From the NCBI GenBank assembly GCA_039188975.1, contig JBCCYT010000003.1:1-64000 (forward strand): a DNA stretch of 64,000 bases, read 5' to 3'. This document shows, piece after piece, positions 53,978 through 63,021 of the stretch. The first letter of the stretch is position 1; each line of letters starts with the position of its first letter. The translations under genes and the position numbers were made by a program. The notes beneath the pieces were generated by a model. The model had not been told where the DNA came from. It searched no databases and saw only the letters and a list, made by a program, of their open reading frames with translations. The stretch is from UBA11606 sp039188975 (GTDB taxonomy: Bacteria; Actinomycetota; Acidimicrobiia; Acidimicrobiales; Aldehydirespiratoraceae).

Positions 53978-54964
53978 ATGACCACCCCCGTTCGTGTTGC
54001 GGTGACCGGTGCTGCCGGCCAGATCGGCTACAGCCTTCTCTTCCGGATCGCCAGTGGCTCGATGCTCGGCCCCGACCAACCTGTGATCCTCCAACTCCTG
54101 GAGATCCCGCCGGCGATGGGCGCGCTGGAGGGCGTTGCCATGGAGCTCGACGATGGCGCATTCCCCCTGCTCGCAGGAATGACCCTGAGCGACGATCCGA
54201 ACGCGGCGTTCGAAGGTGCGAACATTGCGCTGCTCGTTGGCTCCCGTCCCCGCTCGAAGGGCATGGAGCGCAAGGACTTGCTGGAGGCGAATGGTGCGAT
54301 CTTCACTGCGCAGGGCAAGGCCATCAACGACAATGCAGCCGACGACATCAAGGTGCTGGTGGTCGGAAACCCGGCCAACACCAACTCGCTGATTGCGATG
54401 AACAACGCGCCCGACGTCCCCGACGCCCGATTCACCGCCATGACCCGACTCGATCACAACCGCGCAAAGGCGCAGCTTGCTCAGAAACTCGATGTCACGG
54501 TGAACGAGATCACCAACATGACGATCTGGGGCAACCACTCCGCCACCCAGTACCCCGACCTGTTTCACTGCAGCGTGAACGGCGACAACGCGGCAGCGAT
54601 GGTGAACGATCAAGACTGGCTGGAAAACACCTTCATTCCCACCGTGCAGCAGCGGGGCGCGGCGATCATCGAAGCACGAGGCCTCAGCTCGGCTGCCTCA
54701 GCAGCATCGGCCGCGGTTGACCACATCCATGACTGGATGCTCGGAACCCCCGACGGTGACTGGGTGTCGATGGCGATCCCGTCCGACGGGAGCTATGGCG
54801 TTCCCGAAGGTCTGATGTCGTCGTTCCCGGTGACGTGCGCCAACGGCGAGTACTCGATCGTCCAGGGGCTCGACATCGACGACTTCTCACAGGGCCGGAT
54901 CGATGCAACGGTCGCTGAGCTGGGCGAAGAGCGCGACACCGTTGCGGGTCTCGGCCTGATCTGA
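53978..54964 (+). CDS. mdh: Malate dehydrogenase
   Basis: 328 residues. NAD-binding VAVTGAAGQIGYSLLFRIAS, catalytic loop SRPRSKGMERKDLL, NPANTNSL, the LDxxR site TRLDHNRAKAQL, and the active-site His in IWGNHSATQYPD. This is the cytosolic-like MDH type common in actinobacteria. ATG with CACGGAGA 7 bp upstream. The next gene starts 4 bp after its stop. Confidence 0.97.
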   Translation: MTTPVRVAVTGAAGQIGYSLLFRIASGSMLGPDQPVILQLLEIPPAMGALEGVAMELDDGAFPLLAGMTLSDDPNAAFEGANIALLVGSRPRSKGMERKDLLEANGAIFTAQGKAINDNAADDIKVLVVGNPANTNSLIAMNNAPDVPDARFTAMTRLDHNRAKAQLAQKLDVTVNEITNMTIWGNHSATQYPDLFHCSVNGDNAAAMVNDQDWLENTFIPTVQQRGAAIIEARGLSSAASAASAAVDHIHDWMLGTPDGDWVSMAIPSDGSYGVPEGLMSSFPVTCANGEYSIVQGLDIDDFSQGRIDATVAELGEERDTVAGLGLI

Positions 54965-54968
54965 GTCG

Positions 54969-55808
54969 GTGCCGGAGCTGCCGGAGATCACGGCGCACGC
55001 CGAGCGCCTGGCCGCCAACTACACCGGCGCGGAACTCACCGCGTTCCGGGCGCTGCACCTGACGGCGCTCAAGACCTTCAACCCCAACCCACGCGAGACG
55101 CGCGGGTTGGCGTTGACGCGCACCGGCCACCGAGGCAAGTACCTGACGCTCACGTTCGGCGATGACCTGACCTATGTCGTGCACCTCATGCAGGGTGGTC
55201 GGATGCGGCCCGACCCAAAGCGGGCCAAGAAGCCCCGGGGTGGGATGGCCCGATGGGAATTCGCGGATGGCGGGGCGCTCCTGCTCACCGAGGCGGGTAC
55301 CGAGCGCAAGGCCGGTGTGTGGTTGGTCGAAGGCGAGACCGAGGGGATCGACCCGCTGACCGGACTGGGACCCGACGCCAACACCGTCACCCGTGACGAG
55401 CTGGCCGAGATCCTCCAGCAAGACAACGCCAGGATCCACGGGTTTCTGCGCCGACAGGGCCATGTTGCCGGTATCGGCCGGCTTCTCGCGAACGAGATCC
55501 TCCACACCGCGATGCTCTCGCCGTTCGCGATGTCCACCAAGCTCGATGATGACGAGATCGACCGGCTTCATGCTGCGATGCAGTCGGTGATCGCTGCATC
55601 TATCGAGCACGAACGCACGCTCGACGACATCGGAAAGTCGGCCGACCGGCCAAACGACGTGCATCACCGGGTCGGGTTGCCGTGCGTTCGCTGCGGTGAT
55701 GACGTCCGCTCGGTGGAGTACCGGCGCTACACGGTTGCGTACTGTGCGACCTGCCAGACCGGTGGGAAGGTGCTGGCCGACAACACCACGAGCAAGTTCT
55801 TGAAGTGA
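54969..55808 (+). CDS. Fpg/Nei-family DNA glycosylase
   Basis: 279 residues, GTG start 4 bp after mdh. N-terminus PELPE with the catalytic Pro and Glu right after Met, the helix-two-turn-helix region GHVAGIGRLLANEILHTAML, and a C-terminal zinc finger with CVRC (239, 242) and CATC (259, 262). It removes oxidised bases through a Schiff-base mechanism. The pattern is nearer to the actinobacterial Nei-like group than to MutM. Stops back to back with the convergent SCP2 gene. Confidence 0.9.
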   Translation: MPELPEITAHAERLAANYTGAELTAFRALHLTALKTFNPNPRETRGLALTRTGHRGKYLTLTFGDDLTYVVHLMQGGRMRPDPKRAKKPRGGMARWEFADGGALLLTEAGTERKAGVWLVEGETEGIDPLTGLGPDANTVTRDELAEILQQDNARIHGFLRRQGHVAGIGRLLANEILHTAMLSPFAMSTKLDDDEIDRLHAAMQSVIAASIEHERTLDDIGKSADRPNDVHHRVGLPCVRCGDDVRSVEYRRYTVAYCATCQTGGKVLADNTTSKFLK

Positions 55809-56168
55809 TCAGGCGAAACCGAGGCCGAGCTCGGCGATCTGGTCGCGATGGGCCATCAGGGACTGGACATCGCCCCCGATCCGCAGACGCCCATCGAGGA
55901 ACGCCCGCTGAGCCGAGACCGAACCCGCCTGAATCCCGGTCGCCGTGGCCCGATCGGTGACGATGCGGACGTCGGCCTCGGTGTTCGGGTCTCGATCGAT
56001 CCGCACGGTGCCGTCGGCGATGACCACATGCCACCGATCGTCGTCGGCTCGCCCGTCATCCGCGGCAACGACTTGCTCGATCCGCAGCTGAAGTTCGGTG
56101 GGAACGGTCGCCGCCATTGCCCGCGCCTCCACGTGGGCGAACCATGCGTCGGAGAGAAACTCAGGCAC
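55809..56168 (-). CDS. SCP2-like sterol-binding domain protein
   Basis: 119 residues: LQLRIEQVVAADD, RWHVVIADGTVRIDRDP, EADVRIVTDRATATGIQAGS, AQRAFLDGRLRIGGDVQSLM. This is the compact SCP2 hydrophobic-ligand fold, common in actinobacteria. It may carry acyl-CoA or sterols. Its stop abuts that of the glycosylase; its start is 80 bp from the RDD gene on the other strand. Confidence 0.85.
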   Translation of the reverse strand: MPEFLSDAWFAHVEARAMAATVPTELQLRIEQVVAADDGRADDDRWHVVIADGTVRIDRDPNTEADVRIVTDRATATGIQAGSVSAQRAFLDGRLRIGGDVQSLMAHRDQIAELGLGFA

Positions 56169-56248
56169 CTACCCAGGCTAGGGGTCGGAACGGAACGAGG
56201 CCTCGCCGGGCGTGGCCGTGCGCCGTGCCGCCGCCTACCCTCGGCCTG

Positions 56249-56737
56249 GTGGACACCCGGCCCGCCCCCGCAGCCGTTCGTCATCGTCTCGGTGCCCGGC
56301 TCGTCGACGCGATCACGCTCGGGTGGTTGCTCGTCTTCATCCTGGTCGAGATCGACCAGCGCCTCCTCGGTGGCGATCCGTTTGGTCGGCGACCGCTGCA
56401 GATCGATGTCACCCAAGGCCGATCGTTGGTTTTCGTGATCATGACCGTTGCCGCCTACGAGGTGCTTCCGGTCGTTTTGAAAGGGGCGACGTTGGGCAAG
56501 GCGTTGGTGGGCTTGCGAGTTCGAACGGTTGAGCCGGCGGCACGAGTGCCCGCAACCCGGGCCATTGCCCGCGCGCTGGTTCTCTACGGCGCACCGATCG
56601 CCTTCGGCGCCTTCGGTGGTCTGGTTGTGCTCGCGCTCGTCGCCAGTTTCGTGATCCCTGCGTCGGGGCGCGGTCTGCACGACCGGTTGGCGGGAACGAC
56701 GGTTGTTTCCCTCCCTCGATCGGAGCCGGCGCCATGA
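56249..56737 (+). CDS. RDD family membrane protein
   Basis: 162 residues from GTG 56249 (an ORF from 56117 overlaps the SCP2 gene). First helix RLGARLVDAITLGWLLVFIL has the R..D motif, followed by the GxxLGKxLxGLRV motif in GATLGKALVGLRVRTVE, then ATRAIARALVLYGAP and a last helix. A classic stand-alone RDD. It gives a local reference for the RDD-like part of PstC. Overlaps the next gene by 4 bp. Function of RDD domains is mostly unknown; ion transport is suggested in some. Confidence 0.85.
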   Translation: MDTRPAPAAVRHRLGARLVDAITLGWLLVFILVEIDQRLLGGDPFGRRPLQIDVTQGRSLVFVIMTVAAYEVLPVVLKGATLGKALVGLRVRTVEPAARVPATRAIARALVLYGAPIAFGAFGGLVVLALVASFVIPASGRGLHDRLAGTTVVSLPRSEPAP

Positions 56738-57387
56738 TCGACACCGACCGCCTTGATCCTGGTCATCCGCACGACGGCCTCGATGACACGATCGATATCG
56801 AATGGGTTGACCGGGCCCAGGCCCTTGCCGGTCTGCTGCGAGTCTCCGTCCGGCCGAGCATCGGATCGACGTGGTTTCTGGCTGTGGTCCATCAGCGAGG
56901 CGAGGATCCGGTGGTGGTGCTCGACTGGGAGCTGCCGGTTGTCTCGCATGCGTTCGAGTTCCGGGCACCGGGCATATGGACCGACTTCGTGTGTGAGACG
57001 CCGGTTGAACAGTGGACGATCGGACTCGAAGCCTTTGGCCTGGGGGTGGACGCAGCCGACATCTTGACCCCAGAAATGTATGGCGACCGGACACCGGTTG
57101 GTCTCGATCTCGATGTCGAGGCCGCGACTGCGCCGGATGAGCACGATGACGGCTTCGCGCACGACGTCACGGTTCGAGGCGAGGTGCTCGTCGGGTCCGA
57201 TGCCTGGGAGATCGATGCGGTTGGGGTCCGTCGTCGCCGGTGGGATGGGCGGTGGCCCCGCCTCGGTTCACTGACGCCGGGGTTCGATCCCCAGACCCGA
57301 ATTGCGGTGCAGTGGCCGGGGCAGCCATCGCCGGAGATCCGGGGCTGGATCATGAGCAACCGGCCCGGATGGGTCGAGCTGCCATAG
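56734..57387 (+). CDS. Hypothetical protein (217 aa)
   Basis: Not recognised as a named family. 217 residues, soluble, acidic, Trp-rich, with LLRVSVRPSIGSTWFLAVVH, VVVLDWELPVVSHAFEFRAP, GLEAFGLGVDAADILTPEMY and a basic VGVRRRRWDGRWPRLG. It reads like an actinobacterial 'DUF' of hydroxysteroid or lipid-related pathways, but I cannot prove this. Co-translated with the RDD gene (4-bp overlap), so it may act with it at the membrane. Confidence 0.7.
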   Translation: MIDTDRLDPGHPHDGLDDTIDIEWVDRAQALAGLLRVSVRPSIGSTWFLAVVHQRGEDPVVVLDWELPVVSHAFEFRAPGIWTDFVCETPVEQWTIGLEAFGLGVDAADILTPEMYGDRTPVGLDLDVEAATAPDEHDDGFAHDVTVRGEVLVGSDAWEIDAVGVRRRRWDGRWPRLGSLTPGFDPQTRIAVQWPGQPSPEIRGWIMSNRPGWVELP

Positions 57388-57454
57388 AGCGTGGTTGAAC
57401 GGGCAAAACGACACAGACCCGTCTACGCTCTGCGTGAGGAGGTGGGTGCGTTCC

Positions 57455-60088
57455 GTGAGGCAGCGGCTGCATGTGTTCGTGAGACGAATCGATCGGGTGG
57501 CCGTGCTCACGCTGGCGCTTGGCCTTGCGCTCACTGCCATGGTGACGGCGTGGAGGTCCGAAGCCGTTACCTCCGCCGAGACCGACGCGATCGACGTTGC
57601 CGAAGAGCACTTTCTCGCCATCGTCGACAGCGTCGACTTTCGAACCCTCGCCCTCGCGAACGAGATCGAGATCTCGATGCGAGCGGTCGCAGCCAGCAAT
57701 CCGGTCGACAACGACACGGTCCTGGGTCGGCTTCTTGCCCGCTATGAGGTGGTCGAACAGCCCGGCTTCACGGGTGCCGCATTCAGCCGAGATGGTGAGG
57801 TGCTCGTCGCTACCGACGGCTGGCCAGCGCCACTTCGCGAAGCACTCGCCGCCAGCGAGGGATCCCTCCCCAACGAACCGTCGACGACCCTGTCGAGCGA
57901 GGGTGTCCTGGTAACGATGGCAACCCGGAACGGCGTCCTTGGCTACTGGTTTGAAGCCGACGGGTTTCTGATCGACGACGAACGTGACGGCTACCCCGTG
58001 CGATCCTCGCTGGTGTTTGCGGGTGCGCCGGCCGCCGGGCACACCGAGCTCGACGCTGCCGCGCCAAGCCACTCACACGATCACGCCGATGACCATGGCC
58101 ATGCCGGTGGCGAACGCGAGAGTCACGGTCACGAAACCTGGCGCCCGGCCGACCTCGACGGCGACAATCTGCACTTCCACGCCGGCACGATTGCCCACGA
58201 TCACAACAATCTCTCAACGTTCGCGAGCACCGCACACTTCGATCTCCTCGGCGCCCACTGGCACCTCACGCTCGAAACCTCCGAGGGCTTCGTCGAGATC
58301 CCTACGAGTCAGGAAGTGCCGATCGTCGCGATCAGCGGGAGCGTCATCTCGCTCGGGCTCTTCCTCCTCGTTCGATCGTTGCGCCGCGAGCGCGACGAAG
58401 CCAACCGACGGTCCGCCGCTCGAGCCGAACGCTTCGCCGTTGGCTTCTCCGAATCGCCGATCGGTGTGCTCGAACTCACCCACGATCTCGTGGTCGTTTC
58501 GGCAAACCGAGCCGCGTCGGTGCTCCTCGACCGCCCGGCGCCCACCCTGGTGGATCACCGGCTGCAAACGCTGCTCACCGAGGACTCGCAGGTTCACGCT
58601 GAAGACCACATCCGGGCGGTCCTCGTCGGCGATACGCCGACCGCTCGCAGCCATCGTCGCGAGGTCCAGCTGAGCGGCCCTGGCGGTTCCCCCGGCCCAT
58701 GGGTCCAGATCACCCCTGCGGCGATCTCCCACGAAGACGGTGGTGCGGGTGTGCTCCTCCAGTTGACCGATGTCACCGAACAGCGTCGAGCCAACGCCGA
58801 ACTGCAACAACGTGCGCTTCACGATGCGCTCACCGGGCTACCGAACCGTGCCCTGCTGCTCGATCGGCTCGAACACGCATTGGCGCACGCAGCTCGGTCT
58901 CAGACCTGTACGGCGGCACTCTTCATCGACGTGGATGGGTTCAAACAGGTCAACGACTCGCTGGGGCACGGCTCCGGGGACATGTTGCTGCAAGAGGTTG
59001 CTACTCGGATCCAGGCGTCGGCGCGAACGGACGACACCGTCGCTCGATTCGGTGGCGACGAGTTCGTCGTGCTCTGCGAGGCCCTCGCCTCACCGACCGA
59101 CGCCGTCGAGCTCGCCGAGCGAGTCCGTCAATCGCTCACCCGGCCGATCCAACTGGCTGGCACGCCCATCACCGTCACCATGTGGGTGGGCGTCGCTGTC
59201 GCCCGCGCGGGCGACAGCGCCGAAGCCGTGATCCGCGACGCCGACCTTGCCCTCTACGAAGCCAAGTCCCAGGGCCGGAACCGAAGTGTGATGTTCGCGC
59301 CCGCGATGCGAGCCGAACTTCTCGAACGGATCGATCGCGAAACCGCCCTTCAGGCGGCCGCCGACCGCGGCGAGTTTGCCGTTCACTTCCAACCGCTTCT
59401 CGATCTTCGTACCGATGTTGTGGTTGGCTTCGAAGCGCTCATCCGCTGGCACCATCAGCTCGAGGGCCTCGTGCTCCCCGCTGACTTTCTTCCATCGGCG
59501 GCGCAACTCGGCTTGTTGCCCGAGCTGGACCGCTTCGTGCTGCGCTCGGCGCTACGCCATACCCGGCTATGGAGTGAAACGCTCGGACGAACCCTGACCG
59601 TTGCCGTCAATGCGTCGTCGGCGACCATCACCGATCCGACCTTCCCCGATGCGATCGGTACCTCCCTGGCGCTCGAGGGTGTCGATCCCCACCAGCTCAT
59701 CATCGAAATCACCGAGCAAGACGTGGTCGACGTCCAGCAGGCCACCCCGGTGATCCAACGCATCCGGTCGCTCGGTGTGCAGGTTGCCATCGACGACTTC
59801 GGGACGGGCCAGAGCTCGTTTGCCCAGATCGCCTCCCTCGACTTCGACATCTTGAAGATCGACCGCTCGTTTGTGCAGCATGCCGAGACGCCTCGCGGCG
59901 CGCAGATCGTTCGGACCCTCGTCGAGATGGGCGACGCAATGGCGGTCGCCATGGTGGCGGAAGGAGTCGAGACGGCCGCCGACCTCGAACGCGTTCGAGC
60001 GATGGGATGCACCGTTGCCCAGGGGTTTCACATCGGCGAGCCAGCATCCAGCGACGCGGTGATGGCGTCGCTCCTTGCGTCGACCTGA
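57455..60088 (+). CDS. PAS-GGDEF-EAL protein with a His-rich periplasmic sensor
   Basis: 877 residues from GTG 57455 (preceded by GAGGAGG; a TTG at 57395 would add 20). TM helix about 14-33, then an extracytoplasmic region of about 250 residues that includes a His-rich stretch at about 195-250: SHSHDHADDHGHAGGE, SHGHE, LHFHAG, IAHDH. Second TM about 288-308, PAS about 330-450 (FAVGFSESPIGVLELTHDLV), a canonical GGDEF (FGGDEF near 532) and a complete EAL (EALIRW near 659, EITEQ, DDFGTGQSSF, AEGVE). Both enzymatic domains look active. The His cluster suggests binding of Zn, Ni or Cu outside the cell, by analogy with other His-rich loops; not shown. Confidence 0.92.
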   Translation: MRQRLHVFVRRIDRVAVLTLALGLALTAMVTAWRSEAVTSAETDAIDVAEEHFLAIVDSVDFRTLALANEIEISMRAVAASNPVDNDTVLGRLLARYEVVEQPGFTGAAFSRDGEVLVATDGWPAPLREALAASEGSLPNEPSTTLSSEGVLVTMATRNGVLGYWFEADGFLIDDERDGYPVRSSLVFAGAPAAGHTELDAAAPSHSHDHADDHGHAGGERESHGHETWRPADLDGDNLHFHAGTIAHDHNNLSTFASTAHFDLLGAHWHLTLETSEGFVEIPTSQEVPIVAISGSVISLGLFLLVRSLRRERDEANRRSAARAERFAVGFSESPIGVLELTHDLVVVSANRAASVLLDRPAPTLVDHRLQTLLTEDSQVHAEDHIRAVLVGDTPTARSHRREVQLSGPGGSPGPWVQITPAAISHEDGGAGVLLQLTDVTEQRRANAELQQRALHDALTGLPNRALLLDRLEHALAHAARSQTCTAALFIDVDGFKQVNDSLGHGSGDMLLQEVATRIQASARTDDTVARFGGDEFVVLCEALASPTDAVELAERVRQSLTRPIQLAGTPITVTMWVGVAVARAGDSAEAVIRDADLALYEAKSQGRNRSVMFAPAMRAELLERIDRETALQAAADRGEFAVHFQPLLDLRTDVVVGFEALIRWHHQLEGLVLPADFLPSAAQLGLLPELDRFVLRSALRHTRLWSETLGRTLTVAVNASSATITDPTFPDAIGTSLALEGVDPHQLIIEITEQDVVDVQQATPVIQRIRSLGVQVAIDDFGTGQSSFAQIASLDFDILKIDRSFVQHAETPRGAQIVRTLVEMGDAMAVAMVAEGVETAADLERVRAMGCTVAQGFHIGEPASSDAVMASLLAST

Positions 60089-60091
60089 GGG

Positions 60092-61000
60092 TCAGGCCGC
60101 GAAACGCTTCCCGATACGGGCGATTGCCATCACGATCACGAAGCCCAGGACCCCGAGCGCGACCGGCCCCAGGATTTCGTCACCCGCAGGCAACTCGAGA
60201 CCGGTGCCATCGATCACCTCTGACTCGTCCTCGCTGATCACGCCAACCCCGTTCGGCCACGGCCACAGCACCCGCAACGATCCGAGCATCAATCCGACCA
60301 TCGCCGCCATCACGTTGTCGCCGTGGTTGTCGAGCAGCCATCCGAGAAAAGTCGAGAACAAGGCCAAGCCGACAATCGCTCCGATCCCAACCAGGGCAAT
60401 GTCGCCGAACGCGCGGTCGTCGACGGCTCCGATCACGGCCGCATACATCCCGATCATCAACAAGATGAACGAGCCGGAGATCCCCGGCAAGATCATGGCG
60501 CAAATGGCCAAAGCCCCGGCCCCGACGAAAACGCCCGGGCTCGGGTCGGCGATCGGGCCGGACTGGAACCCCAACAAGAAGAACACGGCAACGGCGACGA
60601 CCAGGGTGATCGCCAGATGGCTGCTCGTTCGCCGGTTCACCAGATCCCAGCCGATCAACACCGAGCCAGCAACCAGGCCAAAGAACAGTCCCGCCATCTC
60701 CTCAGGGTTCTCTTCGAGTTGGGTCTCGAGCACCGAGGCAAGGCCTCCGACCGCAAGCAAGACGCCCACGCCCAACGGAACCAGGAAGAGCCAGTCGAGT
60801 CCGACCACGCGCCGCCAGAAACTCCGGATGTCAGCTCTGGCCAGACTGCCGAGCGCTCCCGCGCCCGCACGCACCTGCTCGATCAACTTCTCGTAGATCC
60901 CGACGATCAACGCAATCGTGCCGCCCGACACCCCGGGCACGACATCAGCCGCCCCCATCAAGAAACCGCGGACGAGTTGGGCACCGATCTTGGGGAACAC
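60092..61000 (-). CDS. DUF368 membrane protein, PopT-like polyprenyl-phosphate translocase
   Basis: About 302 residues from GTG 61000; earlier in-frame codons back to 61042 run into the divergent gene's start. Signature motifs of DUF368 are intact: MGAADVVPGVSGGTIALIVG and the repeat-like ICAMILPGISGSFILLMIG. About eight TM helices. DUF368 proteins (PopT) were shown, with DedA-type UptA, to return undecaprenyl phosphate to the cytoplasmic face for envelope recycling. An acidic loop ISEDESEVIDGTGLE lies near the C-terminus. Confidence 0.88.
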   Translation of the reverse strand: MFPKIGAQLVRGFLMGAADVVPGVSGGTIALIVGIYEKLIEQVRAGAGALGSLARADIRSFWRRVVGLDWLFLVPLGVGVLLAVGGLASVLETQLEENPEEMAGLFFGLVAGSVLIGWDLVNRRTSSHLAITLVVAVAVFFLLGFQSGPIADPSPGVFVGAGALAICAMILPGISGSFILLMIGMYAAVIGAVDDRAFGDIALVGIGAIVGLALFSTFLGWLLDNHGDNVMAAMVGLMLGSLRVLWPWPNGVGVISEDESEVIDGTGLELPAGDEILGPVALGVLGFVIVMAIARIGKRFAA

Positions 61001-61026
61001 GGGGGTCAACGGTACCGTTCGCCTGG

Positions 61027-61911
61027 ATGACCAACGCGGCACGAGACGTCGACCGAGGCGAGGTCGTCCGGGTCGGCGACATCGAACTCTGGGTGGATGT
61101 CGACGGTGACGGACCGGCGGTCGTCCTGCTGGCCGGTGCCGACACGCCGGGTTTTCGCTGGGACCCAGGGTTCACCGATGCCCTTCTCGATGCTGGCTTC
61201 CAAGTCATCCGATTCGATCACCGCGACTGCGGTCGATCGAGTTTGCTCGGTCCCGATGCCGGGTACCTGCTCGATGATCTCGCGGCCGATGTGATCGGCA
61301 TTCTCGACCAGTTGGGCGTTGGCCGCGCTCACCTCATCGGTCGGTCGATGGGCGGGATGGTCGGCCAGGTCCTCGCGCTTGATCAACCGACTCGGGTCGA
61401 CTCGCTCACGTTGATCGGCACAACCCCCGGTGCCGGCGACGACCGCCTCCCCGGCCCCACCGATGACTTCGTCGACAAGATGATGCACCGCCTCTACGCC
61501 GGACCCCCTACTGATCATCTCGATCGAATCGAGTGGCTCGTCGAGCTCGGGGAGTACATGGCCGGCACTGCGTTCCCCTACGACCGAGCCGAAGCCGCCC
61601 TGCTCGCCCGGGCCGAGCTGCTCACCGGATGGCAGCCCGAGTCTGGACACGGCGTAGCCGTTCACGCCTCTCCCAGCCGACTCGACCGCCTCGCCGAGAT
61701 CGTTCACCCCACCATCATCATTCACGGCACCGCCGACCCCGTCTTCCCGGTCGAGCACGGCCGAGCCCTCGCCAACGGAATCGGGGGCGCGGTTCTCCTC
61801 GAAGTCGACGGTCTCGGGCACGAAACCCCGGCCCCGATGCTCGCTGCCCTTGCGCCGACCATCATTGGTCACCTGCATGCAGCAGAGCGGGCCGGCCCCC
61901 CGTCGACCTGA
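61027..61911 (+). CDS. Alpha/beta hydrolase
   Basis: 294 residues. Nucleophile elbow GRSMGG with Ser107, oxyanion region VVLLAGADTPGFRW, cap region PPTDHLDRIEWLVEL, acid HGTADPVFPVEHG, and catalytic His in GLGHE. Canonical alpha/beta fold; substrate (ester, epoxide, haloalkane) cannot be told. Divergent from the DUF368 gene, with only 26 bp between starts, and followed 7 bp after its stop by a strong GC hairpin. Confidence 0.9.
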   Translation: MTNAARDVDRGEVVRVGDIELWVDVDGDGPAVVLLAGADTPGFRWDPGFTDALLDAGFQVIRFDHRDCGRSSLLGPDAGYLLDDLAADVIGILDQLGVGRAHLIGRSMGGMVGQVLALDQPTRVDSLTLIGTTPGAGDDRLPGPTDDFVDKMMHRLYAGPPTDHLDRIEWLVELGEYMAGTAFPYDRAEAALLARAELLTGWQPESGHGVAVHASPSRLDRLAEIVHPTIIIHGTADPVFPVEHGRALANGIGGAVLLEVDGLGHETPAPMLAALAPTIIGHLHAAERAGPPST

Positions 61912-61918
61912 CGCGAAC

Positions 61919-61944
61919 GAGGCGCCCCGGGGCAGGGGCGCCTC
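61919..61944 (+). terminator. GC-rich terminator-like hairpin after the hydrolase
   Basis: GAGGCGCCCC and GGGGCGCCTC form a perfect 10-bp stem with a 6-nt loop, starting 8 bp after the stop. No T-tract follows, as is common in actinobacteria. Confidence 0.6.
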
Positions 61945-62196
61945 ATCCACGAAAGGCAGTGTCCGACAAACAGCCACGCAACACAGTTGGCGGAGCGGAT
62001 GCCTGGCTGCTCTGGTGTCGAACTTCCTTTCGATCACAACGAGTTCGAGGCGAGTGCAGCGCGCGAACTCTTCACTGCTGTGACCCTGTCAACGTCGCAC
62101 CCGATCGCACGCCGGTCAACCGACACCGCACAGCGTGGTCGACTCTGATGGTGAGCGATCGTCGCGCGGAAGCGCGTCGTACCTCGAGGGACGGTT

Positions 62197-62212
62197 GCGG
62201 CGGGATCGCCGC
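62197..62212 (-). terminator. Hairpin downstream of sdhB
   Basis: GCGGCG, loop GGAT, CGCCGC: a perfect 6-bp stem 7 bp beyond the sdhB stop on the minus strand. Probably ends the sdh transcript. Confidence 0.45.
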
Positions 62213-62219
62213 ATCGACA

Positions 62220-62993
62220 TCAGCGCTGTGATGCCAGGCTGCGGTTCTTGATCTTCGACTTCACGTAGTCACGGTTCATGAACGCAATGAAGTCGAGCGA
62301 GATTTCCTTCGGGCAGGCCTCGGCGCACTCCCCGTGGTTGGTGCATGAACCAAAGAAGTCTTCCATGGTCTCGACCATGGCCTCGGTGCGCTTCCACCGC
62401 TCGGGCTGACCCTGGGGCAGCGTGTTGAGGTGGTGGAGCTTCGCCGAGGTGAACAGCTGGCCCGCCGAATTCGGACACGCTGCCACACAGGCACCGCAGC
62501 CGATGCAGGCTGCGGCGTCCATCGACGTGTCGGCCACTTCCTTCGGGATCGGGATCTCGTTGGCGTCCGGCGCCGTACCGGTCGGCGCCGAGATGTAGCC
62601 GCCGGCCTCGACGATGCGGTCGAATGCTCGACGGTCGACTTCCAGATCTTTCAGGATCGGAAACGAGGTCGCCTGCCACGGCTCGACGACGATTTCGTCG
62701 CCGTCGTTGAACTTGCGCATGTGGAGCTGGCAGGTCGCCGTGGCTTTCTCCGGGCCGTGGGCCTGGCCGTTGATCATCACGCCGCAGGTGCCGCAGATAC
62801 CTTCACGGCAGTCATGGCCGAAGGCCACCGGCTCGACATCATCGGCGATCAAGCGCTCGTTGACGACGTCGAGCATCTCCAGGAAGGACGCGTCCTCCGG
62901 GATGCCGTGGGCGTCGACGTCGAGGAAGTGACCCTGGGCGTGAGGGCCCGCTTGGCGCCAGATCTTCAGCTTGAGATTCAGGATTTTGCTCAT
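62220..62993 (-). CDS. sdhB: Succinate dehydrogenase / fumarate reductase iron-sulfur subunit
   Basis: 257 residues. [2Fe-2S] cluster ligands in GHDCREGICGTCGVMING plus the later Cys of TATCQLH; a [4Fe-4S]-type motif in ACIGCGACVAACPNSAGQL and a further cluster set in CTNHGECAEACPKEI. The long N-terminal form and sequence style (LKIWRQAGPHAQGHF) match the actinobacterial Sdh type that often pairs with a cytochrome b-only SdhC. Downstream of sdhA by 28 bp. Part of complex II. Confidence 0.95.
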   Translation of the reverse strand: MSKILNLKLKIWRQAGPHAQGHFLDVDAHGIPEDASFLEMLDVVNERLIADDVEPVAFGHDCREGICGTCGVMINGQAHGPEKATATCQLHMRKFNDGDEIVVEPWQATSFPILKDLEVDRRAFDRIVEAGGYISAPTGTAPDANEIPIPKEVADTSMDAAACIGCGACVAACPNSAGQLFTSAKLHHLNTLPQGQPERWKRTEAMVETMEDFFGSCTNHGECAEACPKEISLDFIAFMNRDYVKSKIKNRSLASQR

Positions 62994-63021
62994 CGTTTTC
63001 AGATTCCTCGCTGATCCCAGA

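Larger units (their letters stand above)
61912..62219. other. 308-bp gap between the hydrolase and sdhB
   Basis: Holds a terminator hairpin for each flanking gene (61919-61944 and 62197-62212). The rest shows no credible gene on either strand: open frames are short, lack ribosome sites and show no recognisable domain. A few short inverted repeats (for example CGCGC/GCGCG near 62163) are of the size expected by chance. Confidence 0.6.

Noticed and set aside
54969..55808. MutM (Fpg) rather than Nei
   Set aside because: Not resolved; the general family is clear, but the sequence style is closer to Nei-like proteins, so no symbol was given.
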